Shown here: positions 1 through 13,600 of the stretch, piece by piece
Position numbering within the stretch: position 1 is the stretch's first letter
Layout of the letters: every line of letters begins with the position of its first letter
NCBI RefSeq assembly: GCF_043641665.1
Contig: NC_092198.1
Location: forward strand, 11,235,001-11,299,000
Direction: 5' to 3'
DNA length: 64,000 nt
Source: Enoplosus armatus
Lineage: Eukaryota; Chordata; Actinopteri; Centrarchiformes; Enoplosidae
Translations under genes and position numbers: made by a program
The notes under the pieces: generated by a model
Seen by the model: the letters and a program-made list of their open reading frames with translations, nothing else
What the model was told of the DNA's origin: nothing
The model's database searches: none

Positions 1-1625
1 AAAATCAACAAAACTCTCAATATTTTAGTCTACATGTTTTCTCTGAGTTTCATAGCTGTCGGTAGTGAACAGAAGCAGCAGTATTCAATATTAAGTGTCA
101 TGAAAACGTAATAGCAGTATTTCATACAATCTGCAGTATTTGCTCTACTTCACCTGAATACTTCACCACATAAAGAATAAAATATGAAATAGAAATTATA
201 CATACATATCGTATTATCTGTTATTTTAAGATGTAGAAATACTTAACAGCATTATCGTCACTGTCTAGTTAAAACCATGTATCTCGGCCTTTGTATGGAG
301 ATGTGAGGGAAAACAGGTCAGTACACACTCACCCCCTAGATTAGCATTCAGCCACTCAGGCTAATCACCTGTAATACAGAAGACTGTGATGATGATGCTG
401 ATGATAATTATCCTGCATGGTGTTAGCCATCCACTTTTGTTAATAACTTAGCAACACTAACGGGCATAAAGAGAGCCTTAGTGTTTGTGTTGCATTACAC
501 ATTTTAGGAGTAAGAGGTGTCCTAAAGCAAAATAAATCAACATAATGATACTGTGTTAATGGATTACAATGTTCAGACCACTGTGTTTGCTTGTCTATAT
601 CATTTAGTCTACTATTTCCACACACTCCGCAAGCTTGAAATATTGCTGAGTAATTCCCACTCTTACAAGTGACAATGGCAGCTCACCAGTGCAAGAATGC
701 TGGTGAAGTTTCCCTGAGATCATCCTGGATTAGTATATTGACTCACTGCTTGACACACAGCTTTCTTTTGCAGGGATTTAAAGCATTCAGTTGCACAAAA
801 GATGGGACAATGTTTAGACCCAATTAAAATATTCTAATAATACTTGTTTCTTAAATATTTCCCTATGAATATTTTTATTTGCTATAGTCCTATGTATTTA
901 GTAAGAGAACAGACATTTACTAAAACCATGACTACAAACTAACATCAGACTAACACATTAAAGTTTTAAAACTTGGTTAGTGGACCCCTTCAATATTAAA
1001 CAATATTGAATACATAAAACCCATACTTAAAAGTAATATGGAAAGGGGCCACAGAAGGTTCAATCTTGTTCAAATAAGAGAGGACGGGTTATGCAGCTCA
1101 GTGGCTGGAAATATAGCACCAACACTGCAGTGTTTAACCTCCACTATGTCCACAGTTTCATAAATATGCACTCAGCTGTAGGGTTACAAATGTTCACCCA
1201 ATGGCATATTTTATACTAGGAAACTCAAGGCAAAAGTAACAAAATGCTGCACTATATCTGCCTCATCCTACTTCCGAAAGTGTTCTGCATTCAGTTTGCT
1301 CACACCTACAGTGCCTAGAAAGGCTGACAAGGACTGATAGCCAAACAAAACTTTTTTAAAAAGTGGTCCTGTAGTGTCTCACAAAAACAGCATAAAATAT
1401 GGTGAGAGGTTGGGCATGTTTTAATTTGCAATTTTGTATTAGCCAGAAACATACCTGGCAAAATTCCCATCTACTTCAAATCATGGCATGTCCATGGCAT
1501 TTAATGCAAACTGTTCCAAATCAAATGTACTTGTAAGCCTATTATCTTTATTTTGCTATAAACTTCATTCAGATGTTTATAGAGAGACTCAATCTTTACT
1601 AACACTTTCTGTTCTTCGGTTTCAG
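1..1625. other. rp1l1 intron, no exon seen
   Basis: This AT-rich stretch precedes the first recognisable rp1l1 exon. I see no doublecortin-coding exon, no RNA gene and no clear mobile element. The two doublecortin domains expected at the N-terminus of this family must lie left of the window, so this is read as intron. The short reading frames here look like chance. Confidence 0.55.
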
Positions 1626-4600
1626 ATTGACAATGTTCAGAGTCTTATGCAGTGCCCCAGTGTCCTTGTCTGTGTGGGACGTGAGCCCTCTCACCCTTCC
1701 ATCGTGGAGAATTTTCGGAAAACATCTGATGACAAACTTCCAAAGCTGAGTGCGAGGTCACGTTCCAGTCGCTGCAATGAAGGACATGAGGGTACGAGAA
1801 ACAGTTTATTGTTTATTGGCTTCATTTCTGAATTATATTTTTAACATTAATTATTAATTACATTCTAAGCACTAGAAAATGATTTGCAAAATACAGTATA
1901 ACTGTATTGTACACAATGAGCAAAAGAGACTAACATTGTCTATTTTTTGTTTTTTTCTTGTTTTTTTTCCATTTCTTGATGGTAAACCAAGGACTTCCAA
2001 CAAAGAGAAATGTCATCAATCCAAAACTGGAATCTGACAACAGATCTGCCAGGCAGTCAGTGTCATCTGACAAGTCATTACCAGATGAAGCAGACTCTCC
2101 GGATAATGTGGATTCCTGCCTTCACACTGGTGATGGAATGAGAGATGATGATGTAGAGAAACGGGTTCGTGTTAATAAAGATGGCAGTTTGTCTATGGAA
2201 ATGAAAGTGCGCTTCCGGCTACAAAATGATGAAACATTACATTGGTCGACACAAGTAAGAAAGACAACAGGTCCCGAATGTGAGTACCTGCAAGGACAAA
2301 GGAAACCCTATTTTGCACAGGTTAGTGATAGAAGCTATTCAGAATCTGAAAACATCTCTGCTGGTGAGCAAGATGAGGCTTACATCACTAGGCGCTATCA
2401 AAGACACATAGAGGAGCCTCACTGTCCTAACTGCTGCCGTCACTGCCAGGATTATGACATCTGGAAAAACGTCCCAGGGACACATGGAGCAAGTCGCAGA
2501 ATTCTAACTTCCAGCTCAAGTGCATCCTCACATACAATGGTCTCTAGAAAGACAGTGGTTGAAAGGCAAACTATGTCTAGATCAAGCGAAGATCATATAG
2601 AACAAGTGGTGGAGAGAGAAACTTGTGTGAAGCAGACTGAAAATATAGAGTACTGCACCATCAGGAGTTGCTCACCAAATTGCAAGGTGCAATCCTCCAT
2701 ACTGGACAACTGTGAGGTGTGTGTTGACAGTTGTCCTAGTGCTTCTTCTGAAGTATTAACAGACCATGAGGAGAATCAAAACGATGAGGATGATGATGTC
2801 CTACCGGGTGCTTCAAGAGCATCCTTTCAGAATAGTAAACCTGAGGGGGAAGAGACCACTGGAAGTGCAGCGTTGGATACAAGATCTACTTTACAACATT
2901 TGTCCCTGAGCCCTACAATTAGAGCATCAAATGCTTCAGGGCACTCAAGCAAGTCAAGAAAATCCAAAAAATCATACACTTGTAATTGTGGAGTGTCTGA
3001 GGATGATATAAAAGGACAAACCAAGGCCCAAGCTGAAGAAGAAGGTGAGCTACAAAGAGATCGATCAAGTGCCATGTCTGTCAAATCAAATGCCTCTGGC
3101 AGATCAAATAAGTCTGAAGAAATACAGAATACAGAGTCTGAAGATGTAGAGGAGAAAAGATCCAAAAGTGCCATGTCAGTTCATTCAAATGCCTCGACAA
3201 AATCCAAATCCAATGTTTTAGATGCCGAAGAAATGCAAACACATGATGACAAAGAAACACAAGAAAGACCATTAAGTAGCATGTCTGTTAAATCCTCTAA
3301 ATCTGAAAAATCAATGAAGTCAGAAGTGGCAGCTGAACAAAATAAATCACAGGAGGATGTTGCTGAAGAAAGAGCATTAAGTTCCATGTCATTAAAATCC
3401 AAATCCTCTATTAAATCAAAGGGATCAAAGGTCTCTTCTCTCCCAGATACTGAACAAGCTGAGGAGGAAACTGAGCAAAGGACATCCAGTGCCATGTCAG
3501 CTACATCAAACGTCTCTGCAGAATCAAAATTAGGAGCATCTGAAGCATCTGTAGAGGAAAGCATTCAAAACACAGCTGAAGAAAATGAAAATGAAACTGC
3601 ACAAAGAGCACAAAGCGCACAAAGCGCGATGTCAGTGAAGTCAAATGTTTCTGCAATATCTAAAAAGTCAAGAACTTCTGAAGCTCCACCTGAAGAAAAT
3701 TCAGAGGACAAATCTGAGGGGAGTATACATTCTCCTGTGTCATTAAAGTCACAAAATGCTGATGAAAATTTTGAGGGAGAAGAGGAAGCTGAAGAGGCTG
3801 GAGAAGATCAAGAGAGAGTGCCAAGTGTCATGTCATCCATATCAAACACCTCTGCAAGATCTACACGTTCCAAAGCATGTAAGCTTCAAGACGAAGAAAA
3901 TGCTCAAGATGATACTCAAGAGAGAGCATCTAGTGCCATGTCAGCAAAATCAGCAAAGTCTAAAACCTCTGAAATTGAGGTTGAAGTGCAAGATACAGAC
4001 GTAAGAACACCTAGTGCTTTGTCAGGAGTGTCATCAAATAAAGCTGACAGTGAGGAGGAGGAGGTAGTGGAAACTGTGGAGAGAGCTCCAAGTACCATGT
4101 CAGTAAAATCCATGAAGTCAAATGCATCCGCAAGATCCAGAAAATCACAAAAATCAAATGCATCTGAACAATCAATAGTGTCTGATCTTTCAGCTGAGGA
4201 AAAAACGGTTGAAAATAAACAAAGAGAAAGAGCATCGAGTGCAATGTCAGCTAGGTCCATCAAGTCAAATGTATCTGCAACATCTAGAAAGTCAAAAGAT
4301 GTAGAAGGACCAATGGAGAGAGCAGCTAGTGCTATGTCAGCTAAGTCTAATGCATCTGCAAGATCTAGAGAATCCAAGAGGTTTGACCTTCATGCTAGAG
4401 AAAGTGTTGACATTTCAGATGATGGAAATGCTGAAGGGAGACCACAAAGCACAATGTCAGTCAAATCAGCAAAGTCAGTGAAGTCAAACATTTCTGCAAA
4501 ATCCAGCAAATCTAAATCATCTGACGTTCATAATAAAGAAAGTGATGACAATCATGAGGATGGAAATGATGGAGAGGAAACTGAAGAAAGAGCAGCAAGC

Positions 4601-7600
4601 TGCACGGATGAGGTTGAGGAAACACCAAGCTATGTTTCAGCAGAGGAAAATCCTGTCAAACATGATGAAGCTGACACAAGAGCATCTAGTGCCATGTCAG
4701 AAATATCAGTCAAGTCAAAGTCATCTGCAATATCCAGTAAGTCAAAAGCCTCTGAAGGTAGCTTTGAGGAAAACAATGATGAGGAAATTGCGGAAAGAGC
4801 ACAGAGTGCAATGTCAGCAAAATCTGCAAAGTCAAATGCCTCTGCAGTATCTACAAAATCAAAAGCTTCTCAAGTTCTTCCCAAACATGATGATGATATT
4901 TGTGATGAAGGAGATGCTGAACAGGAAACCAGTGAGAGATCGCAAAGCTGCATGTCAGACAAATCATGCAAGTCAAACATTTCAGCAAGATCAAATAAGT
5001 CAAAATGCTGTGATGGTTCGGATAGAGAAAATAACACTGAATATGAGGAAGAGAGGGGACCTAGTGCACTGTCAGTGAAATCAGCACAGTCAAATGTGTC
5101 AGCCAAATCAGCTCAGTCAAATATTTCTGCCAAATCTAATATGACAAAGCACAGTGATGTTTTAGCTGAAGAAAATGCTGCAGATCAGACAGAACATGGA
5201 GAAAGAGCGCCAAGCAATATGTCAACTACATCTGCTAAATCTGCTAAGTCGAATGCTTCAGCAATATCTAAGAAATCAAGAGGTTCTGCAATTCCTTCCA
5301 AAAACTGTGGTGATGCTTCTGAAGAAAGCACTTCAGAAGGGAGATCAGTGAGCTCAATGTCAATACAGTCAGTTGAGTCAAGCATTTCTGCAAGATCAAA
5401 TAAGTCAAAATGTTCTGCTCATGTTCCAGCTAAAGAAAGCTTTGAGAGTCCTAATGAAGAAAATTACAAAGAGCAAACTGAAGACAGAGCACCAAGCTGC
5501 ATGTCAGCCAAATCAGTCCAGTCACATGTTTCTGAAATATCTATTAAGTCTGCAGGGAGAGCACCAAGTGCTTTGTCAGTAAAAACTTCAAAGTCAACTT
5601 CTTCTAAATCAGCAAAGTCACATGCTTCGACAAAATCTATCAAATCAAACGCTTCTGAAGTTTGTTCTGGCAAAACTACTGGCATTCCTGATGAAGGAGA
5701 TGGTGAAGATGAAACTCAAGAGAGAGCACCAAGTGCTTTGTCAGCCAAAACAGCAAAGTCAACTATTTCTGTCAAATCTACAAAGTCAAAAGGCCTGGAT
5801 GGTCAAGTGGAGGAAAATATATTTGATCACGAGGAACATGCAGCGCGAGCTCCAAGCAATATGTCAGCCAGATCAGGAAAATCAGCAAAGTCAAATGTTT
5901 CTACAACATCTAGAGCGTCAAAAGTTTCTGAATTTCCCTTGGAAGACAGTGTTGACAATTCTGAGGAAAGAATTGTTGAAGGGGAGAGTGAAGGGAGAGC
6001 ATTGAGTTCAATGTCTGCCCACTCAGTTAAGTCAAATGTTTCTACAAGATCAAATAAGTCAAAATGTTCTGCTCGTGTTCCAGCTGAAGAAAGCTTTGAG
6101 AGTCCTGATGAAGAAAATGACAAAGAGCAAACTGAAGAAAGAGCATCAAGCTGCATGTCAGCCAAATCAGTCCAGTCACATGTTTCTGGAATATCTATCA
6201 AGTCTGCAGAGAGAGCACCAAGTGCTTTGTCAGTAAAAACTTCAAAGTCAACTTCTTCTGCAAAATCTACTAAGTCAAAAGGACTGGATGGTCCAGCTGA
6301 AGAAAATACAGCTGATCATGAGGAACATGAAGAGAGAGCTCCAAGCAATTTGTCAGTCAGATCAGGAAAATCAGCTAAGTCAAATTATTCTACAACATCT
6401 AGAAGATCAAAAGTTTCTGAAGTTACCTTGGAAGACGGTGCTGACAGTCCTGCGGAAAGAATTGTTGAAGGGGAAAGTGAAGGGAGACCAGTGAGTTCAA
6501 TGTCCGCCCACTCAGTTAAGTCAAATGTTTCAACAAGATCAAATAAGTCAAAATGTTCTGCTCGTGTTCCAGCTGAAGAAAGCTTTGAGAGCCCTGATGA
6601 AGAAAATGACAAAGAGGAAACCGAAGAAAGAGCACCAAGCTACATGTCAGCCAAATCAGTCCAGTCACATGTTTCTGATATATCTATTAAGTCTGCAGGG
6701 AGAGCACCAAGTGCTTTGTCAGCTAAATCAGCAAAGTCACATGCTTCTACAAAATCTATCAAATCAAACGCATCTGAAGTTTGTCCTGGCAAAACGACTG
6801 GCATTCCTGATGAAGGAGATGGTGAAGATGAAACTCAAAGAAGAGCACACAGTGCAATGTCAGGCAAAACCGCAAAGTCAACAATTTCTGTGAAATCTAC
6901 TAAGTCAAAAGGACAGGATGGTCCAGCTGAAGAAAATACATTTCATCATAAGGAACATGAAGACAGAGCTCCAAGCAATATGTCAGCCAGATCAGCAAAA
7001 TCAGAAAAGTCAAATATTTCAGTAGTATCTGAGAAATCAAAGGCTTCTGACATTTCTACTGATCACATTGCTGATTCTCCTGAAAAGGCAAATGAGGAGG
7101 AGCACAATGAAAGCAGATCAGTAAGTTCAATGTCAGTCCATTCAGTCAAGTCAAATGTTTCTGCAAGATCAAGTCGGTCAAAATGTTCAGTTGAAGAAAG
7201 CATCGCCAGAACAAAGTCACATGCTTCTACAGTATCTGTGAAATCAAATGCTTCTAAAGTTCCTCCTGATACTAATGATGAGGAAGAAACTCAAGACAGA
7301 GCAGAGAGTTCAATGTCTGCTATTTCTGCCAAATCAAATAAGTCAAAAGTCTTGGCTGAAGAAAATACTTGTGATTCTGATCATGTGGAAAGAGCTTCAA
7401 GCAATATGTCAATCAAATCAGCAAAATCAGCAAAGTCAAACGTTTCTGAAATATCTAAGAAATCAAAAGCTTCTGACATCCCCTCTGATCACAGCACTGA
7501 AATCGCTGATGCAGAGAACGAAGGGAGAGTGAGCTCAATGTCAGTTAAGTCAAATGTTTCTACCAGATCCAAAAAGTCAAAATGTTCTGATGTTCCAGCT

Positions 7601-10600
7601 GAAGAAAGCTTTGAGAACCCCAATGAAGAAAATGACAAAGAGGAAACCAAAGAAAGAGCAGCAAATTGCATGTCAGTCCAATCAGTTCAGTCTCGTGTTT
7701 CTGAAAGATCTGTTAAGTCACAAGCCTCTGGAACTACAGAGAGAGCACCTAGCAGATTGTCAGCTAAATCAGCAAAGTCACATGCTTCAGCACAATCTGC
7801 TATATCAAATGCTTCTGAAGTTTGTTCTAAAACTACTAGCATTTCTGATGAAGGGAATGGTGAAGATGAAACTCAAGAGAGAGCACACAGTGCATTGTCA
7901 GCCAGATCCACACAGTCAGCCCTGTCAGTAAAATCAGCCAGATCTGCCAAATCAACAAAGTCAAATATTTCTGCAAAGTCTAGTAAGTCAAAAGCCTCTA
8001 ATACTCCTCAGGAAGAAAATCCTGAGGAGACTATGGAGCGGGCACCAAGCAGTACCTCCATTAAATCAACAAAATCAAGAAAGTCAAATGCATCTGCAGT
8101 ATCAAAGAAATCAAAAGCTTCTGAGATCCCTGCTGAAGATGGTGCTTGCATCACTGACGAAAACACTGAAGAAGAGGCGAGAACAATGAGCTCAATGTCT
8201 GCTAAATCAGTGAGGTCAAATGTAACATCAATATCTACAAAATCAAAGGCTTCTCACAGTCCTCAAAATGTAAACAGTGAAGAGGATGGTGGAAATGAAG
8301 CTGAAAAGAGAGCACAAAGTGCCATGTCAAATAAATCATTAAAGTCTGCTGGAAAATCAGTAACTTCAAAAAATACTGAAATTTCATCTGAAGAAAATGT
8401 GGCTGATTGTGAGGAAACTGAAGAGAGAGCACCAAGTGTCATGTCAATTAAATCACTAAAGTCGGATGTGTCTCTGAGGTCAAGGAAATCAAAAGTTTCT
8501 GAACAGACAGCTGAAACACATACCGAGGAGGTAGATCAAACAGAGAGGACTCCAAGCGTTTTGTCACTGAAGTCAAATGTTTCTGTAAGAACCATGAAGT
8601 CCGACGTATCTGGAATTACCCCTAGTGAAAAGACTGAACATCATGAAGAAACTGATGCAATGTCAACTAAATCAGCAAAATCAAATAATTCAACAAAATC
8701 AAACAAATTAATAGCTCCTGAAATTCCTACTGTAGAAAGTTCGGACACTCCATGTATAGAAAATGTTCAAGAGAAAGCTGAGAGAGCTCCAAGTGCCATG
8801 TCAGCAAAGTCAAATATGTCAGTGAGATCAAGGAAATCAAAAGTATCTGATGTTCCTGGTGATGAAAATATTCATGAAACGGAGAGAACACTTAGCCATG
8901 TGTCAGCAAAATCCAATCGCTCTGAAATGTTAGGCAGGTCTGAAGTCCCTACTGTGACAATTGAGGAAAGTGAAGACAGAGCACCCACAGCCATGTCATC
9001 AAAGTCTAAGGTTTCGGCACGTTCAAATAAGTCAACAACATCTGGCGCTAAAGGAAAGAAAAGTGAAGGGCGGCCACAAAGTTCTTTATCTGTCAAGTCA
9101 AATATGTCTACGAAATCTCGAAAATCCAAAGTAACTGATATTTTAACAAATGAATATGTGGAAAAAAAGGAGGAGTTGAAGACAACCACAGCCTCTGAGG
9201 TTTGTGCTGAGGAGAAGACAAGTGTTTCGCCAATAAATGCAGGGGAAGTTCTGAATCCTGAAGACAAAAGTTCACCCACGTCTAGTTTGCATGACAAAGA
9301 GAAACAACAAGACACAGCTGATAAGAGGAGTTGTCACTCCAAGACAAGCAAGTCAAAGTCTGCTGCAAATTCTGCTGTGTCAGAAACCTGTAAAAATGCA
9401 CAACAGCCAAAAGGAAATGAACGTCATGTGATTTGTCACACAGAGTCAAATGAAAGTGATTTGTCTCAAACTCTGTCCAGTTCAGATATTGTCAAAGAGA
9501 TGTGTGAGTCTCGAGCCACTGAAGAATCCAAATCAAAACTGGAAGCTACAGACATTGATAGAAGTGCCACTGATAACAAAAGTGACAAAAGCAGCAAGCG
9601 CAGACGCAAGAACACAAAGGCTGAGGACTTTGAACTGGTCCCATCTAGCCTACCAAACGCATCCCCTACTGAGGTTGTGAATGAATGGCTGAAAACAATA
9701 CCAACTGACGGTGATATGTATGACCTTGAGGAATTTAATGAAAACTGTGATCGTCAAAAAACTGCCCACACTACAGAGGAAATTAATAGAATGGAGGACA
9801 ATGAAAACAATGACGACCCTGCAGCTGAGAATACAAAAGACACAAATGAAGGAGTTGGGATGAATACCGAACCTAGTAATGACTGCCAAACAAGCACAGA
9901 GGCACCAAATGCAGATAATACCTGTACTCAGGGAGATGATGCCTCAAAAATATTTAATTCCTCCGTACAGGTGATGAAAGTACTTTTAAATCCAAAGCTT
10001 GACAGATGTAAAAGTTTACCAGAAATTTCTCCAGTACATGGACGAAAACTAAGCTCTTCAGCAAGAGGTCTTCTAGATTGCCTTGTGAAGTTGCAATTAA
10101 TAGACCATAATCCTAAAAAAGCCAACGAAAAAGATGAAAGATACCAAGAGCTAATGAATATTCTTCAGTCTCTTTGGCTTTGTGATCCTCCAGAAAATGA
10201 ACATGTGTTAAAGAAGGATGATCGTCATTCTGTGGATGATGAATTCAATCATACATCATCCTCTGGTGTGGATGTCAACAGTGGCTCCACAGGCTCCGGG
10301 AAGAGTAGTGATGGTGTGAATGGTGATGCATCTCAACCACATACCAGTGCAGATATGTTAAGGATTGTACAAGAAGTCAGTGAAGGTGAAGGTGAAGCAG
10401 ATGCTCAATGGACATGTGTGTATGAGGAAAAACAAAAAGAAGATGATCCAGCAACAGATGACACAATTAGAAGCAATGATAGTCCAAGAGAAATGCCCGA
10501 AACACCACCCTCCTCAAACAAGAGTTCAGGAAATGACAGCAATGGCCAAAAACTTGAAACAGAATGTCAAGAGGACACCAGTTCTGAAAGTCCTCCCTTC

Positions 10601-13600
10601 GCTCAAAGAGCACAGTTAGCCAAAAGGATTTCTCACGATCCTGATCCTGTTTGGGTTTTAACCTTATTAACTAAAATAGAAAAGCAGTTCATGACACATT
10701 ATATCAATGCAATGAGAGAGTTCAAAGTCCGATGGAACTTGGATGATAATGAGCAGCTCGACATGATGATAAGTGAACTTAAAACTGAGGTCCACAAAAG
10801 AATCCAAGCAAGTGTAAATAGAGAACTGAGAAGAATTCAAGGTCGAGCAGGCCTACCAAGACCCCCTAAAGAAGCGATGTCCCGTGCTTCAACAACACAA
10901 ACGGAAGAGAGAAGACAGAGGCTGAAGATTATGCTCAAAAAATCAATTGATCCGCAAGCAGAAAAAAACGATGATTCAGCAACAGGCACATCTTACAGTG
11001 ACCAGCGCAGTGAAAACGATGATGAATACTGTCCATGTGAAACATGCATTAAGAAAAAACTGACACTGAGGCCGCCACTTCCTGCAGAAGTTATGAATAC
11101 TGCACCTGTTGTCATGGACTTTGACCTAAAGAGGATTCTGATGATGAAGACTGGTGACCCAGGCAACACACAGGCAATCAACTGTACACCTCACTCTGAA
11201 AATGACACTGAAACAAAAGCAGCAGAAACCCTTGTAGAAAAAGTTATTGTCAAAGCTGCGAGAGAAGTGGAAGGGGATGAAATACACCATGACACTGAAG
11301 ATGACTCTGCAGTTGCAGCAGATGAAAAGGAAGCAGATGATGTGAGTCAAGATGCAGGTCAAGAACATGAATCTGAAAACAACCAAGCAGACGAATTAGA
11401 CACCATCAAAGAATTGACTGATAATAATGAGGAAGAAGAGTCTATTGTGGCAGCCATAACTACACAGGAACCTGGCAAAGAGGAAGCAAAGAAGGGATGG
11501 AGGACGATAAAGAAGAGGTTGCTACCACCAATGCAGATGATTCTGCAGAGGAGAATGAGGACAAAGCAGCTGATGAAGGCAGATGAGAACGACGCCACAG
11601 CTGAGGAATTGTCAGAGGAACCAGCAGAAAAAGCAGAAACTGAAGACGAGTCAGATGTTGAAAGAGAAATTGCTGTCACAAGTGAGGATGAGTCAAGAGA
11701 AGAGACTGCTGAAGACACCACCGCTGAAGATGACAATGCAGCAGAAGACAGTGATGTGGCAGCCACAAGTGAAGATGAATCAAAGGAACCAACTGAGTTA
11801 GCAACAACTGAAGATGAGATTGCTGTAGACAAAGAGACTGCTGTCATAAGTGAAGAAGAACTTGAGGAGACATCTGACGCCATCATAGCTAAAGATGAAA
11901 ATGCAGCAGTAGAGGCCACAAGTGAATGTGAATCTGACAAAGATGAGGATGTGGAAGAAGGGACAGTCAGTGATGATGAGGAGATTGCTGACTCCAGTGA
12001 AGATGAACTGAAGGAAGAGGGTGCTGAAGCCACCACAGCCGAAAGTGAAAATGCAGGAGAAGAGGCTGATGTGGCATCCATAAGTAACCATGAATCTGAC
12101 CAAGAGGTAGCTGTTGAAGAGGGGACGATTGATGATAAAGAAGAGCTTGATTCCACAAGTGCAGATCATTTTGCAGATGAGAATGATGACACAACCACAG
12201 CTGATGAATCATCAAATGAACCAGTTGAAGAAGCAACAACTGAAGATGAGATTGCTGTAGAAAAAGAGATTACCATCACAAGCGAAGATGAATCAAAGGA
12301 AAAGACTGGTGGGGCGGCTACAACTGAACATGAATCTGACAATGAGTTTCTGGCCACAAGTGCAGATGAGTCTGTAGATGTGAACAATGACACAGCTACA
12401 GCTGATGAATTGTCAAAGGAAACAGCTGAAAAGGCAGAAACTGAAGATGAAGAAAAAGAGATTGCTGTCGCAAGTGAAGATGAATCGAAAGAAGAGGCTG
12501 CTGAAGCCACCACAGCTGAAGATAAAAATGCCGCAGAAAATGTGGCAGACACAACTGAACGTGAATCTGAACATGAATCTGAACATGAATCTGACCAAGA
12601 GGAGGCTGTAGTAGCAGGGGCAGTTGAAGACGTGGAAGAGACTGCTGCCACCAGTGATGATGACTCAGCAGAGAGTTTCGATGCCACCACAAATGACGAT
12701 GAAACTTCAGAGGAGAATGATGCCACAGGTGATGAACTGTCAAAGGAACCAGCTGAAGAAGCAGCAACTGAAGATGAGCTTGTTGTAGAACAGGAGATTG
12801 CTGTTACAAGTGAGGATGAACTCAAGGAAAAGGCTGCTGAAGCCACCACAGTTGAAGATCAAAATGCAGAAGAGACTACTATGGCAGCCACATGTGAATG
12901 TGAATCTGACAAAGGTGAGGCTGTAGAAGAAGGGACAGTCGATGAAAAAGAAAAGTTTGCTTCCACCAGTGCAGATGAGTCTGCAGATGAGAACAATGCC
13001 ACAGCCACAGCTGATGAATCATCAAAGGAACCGGCTGAAGAAGCAGAAACTGAAAGTGAGATGAATGTAGAAAAAGAGATGACAAGTGAGGATGAATCAA
13101 AGGAGGAGACTGCTGAAGATGAAATTTTAGCAGAAGAGACTGCTGTGGCAGCCACAACTGAAAATGAATCTGACAAAGAAGAAGCTGTGGAAGCAGGGGT
13201 GGTTGACAATGGAGAAGAGACTGCTGCCACCAGTGATGATGATTCAGCAGAAGATTCTGCCACAAATGAAGATGAAACTGCAGAGGAGAATGATGCCACA
13301 GGCGATGAATTGTCAAAGGACCCAGTTGAAGCAGCAACAAGTGAAGATGAGACTGCTACAGAAAAAGAGATGGATGTCATAAGTGAGGATGAATCTAAGG
13401 ACGAAGAGCTTGCTGAAGCCACCAAAGTTGAAGATGAAAATACAGCTGAAGAGTCTGATCTGGCAGCCACAACTGAAGATGAATCTGACAAGGATGTGGC
13501 TGTGAGAGCAGGGATGGTTGAGGATGGAGAACAGGCTGCTGCCACGGACGACGAAGATGAAACTGCAGACAATGATAAAGCAACAGCAGATGAAGATGAA

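Noticed and set aside
1958..1991. ATG at 1958 as the start of the giant protein
   Set aside because: The sequence from 1958 to 1991 is the pyrimidine-rich end of an intron. The frame joins correctly to the upstream exon ending at 1791, and GLPTKRN begins at a splice acceptor.
11359..12849. Antisense Ser/Val/Ala-rich open frames (265 and 227 codons)
   Set aside because: Same cause as the 553-codon frame: mirror images of the acidic coding repeats.
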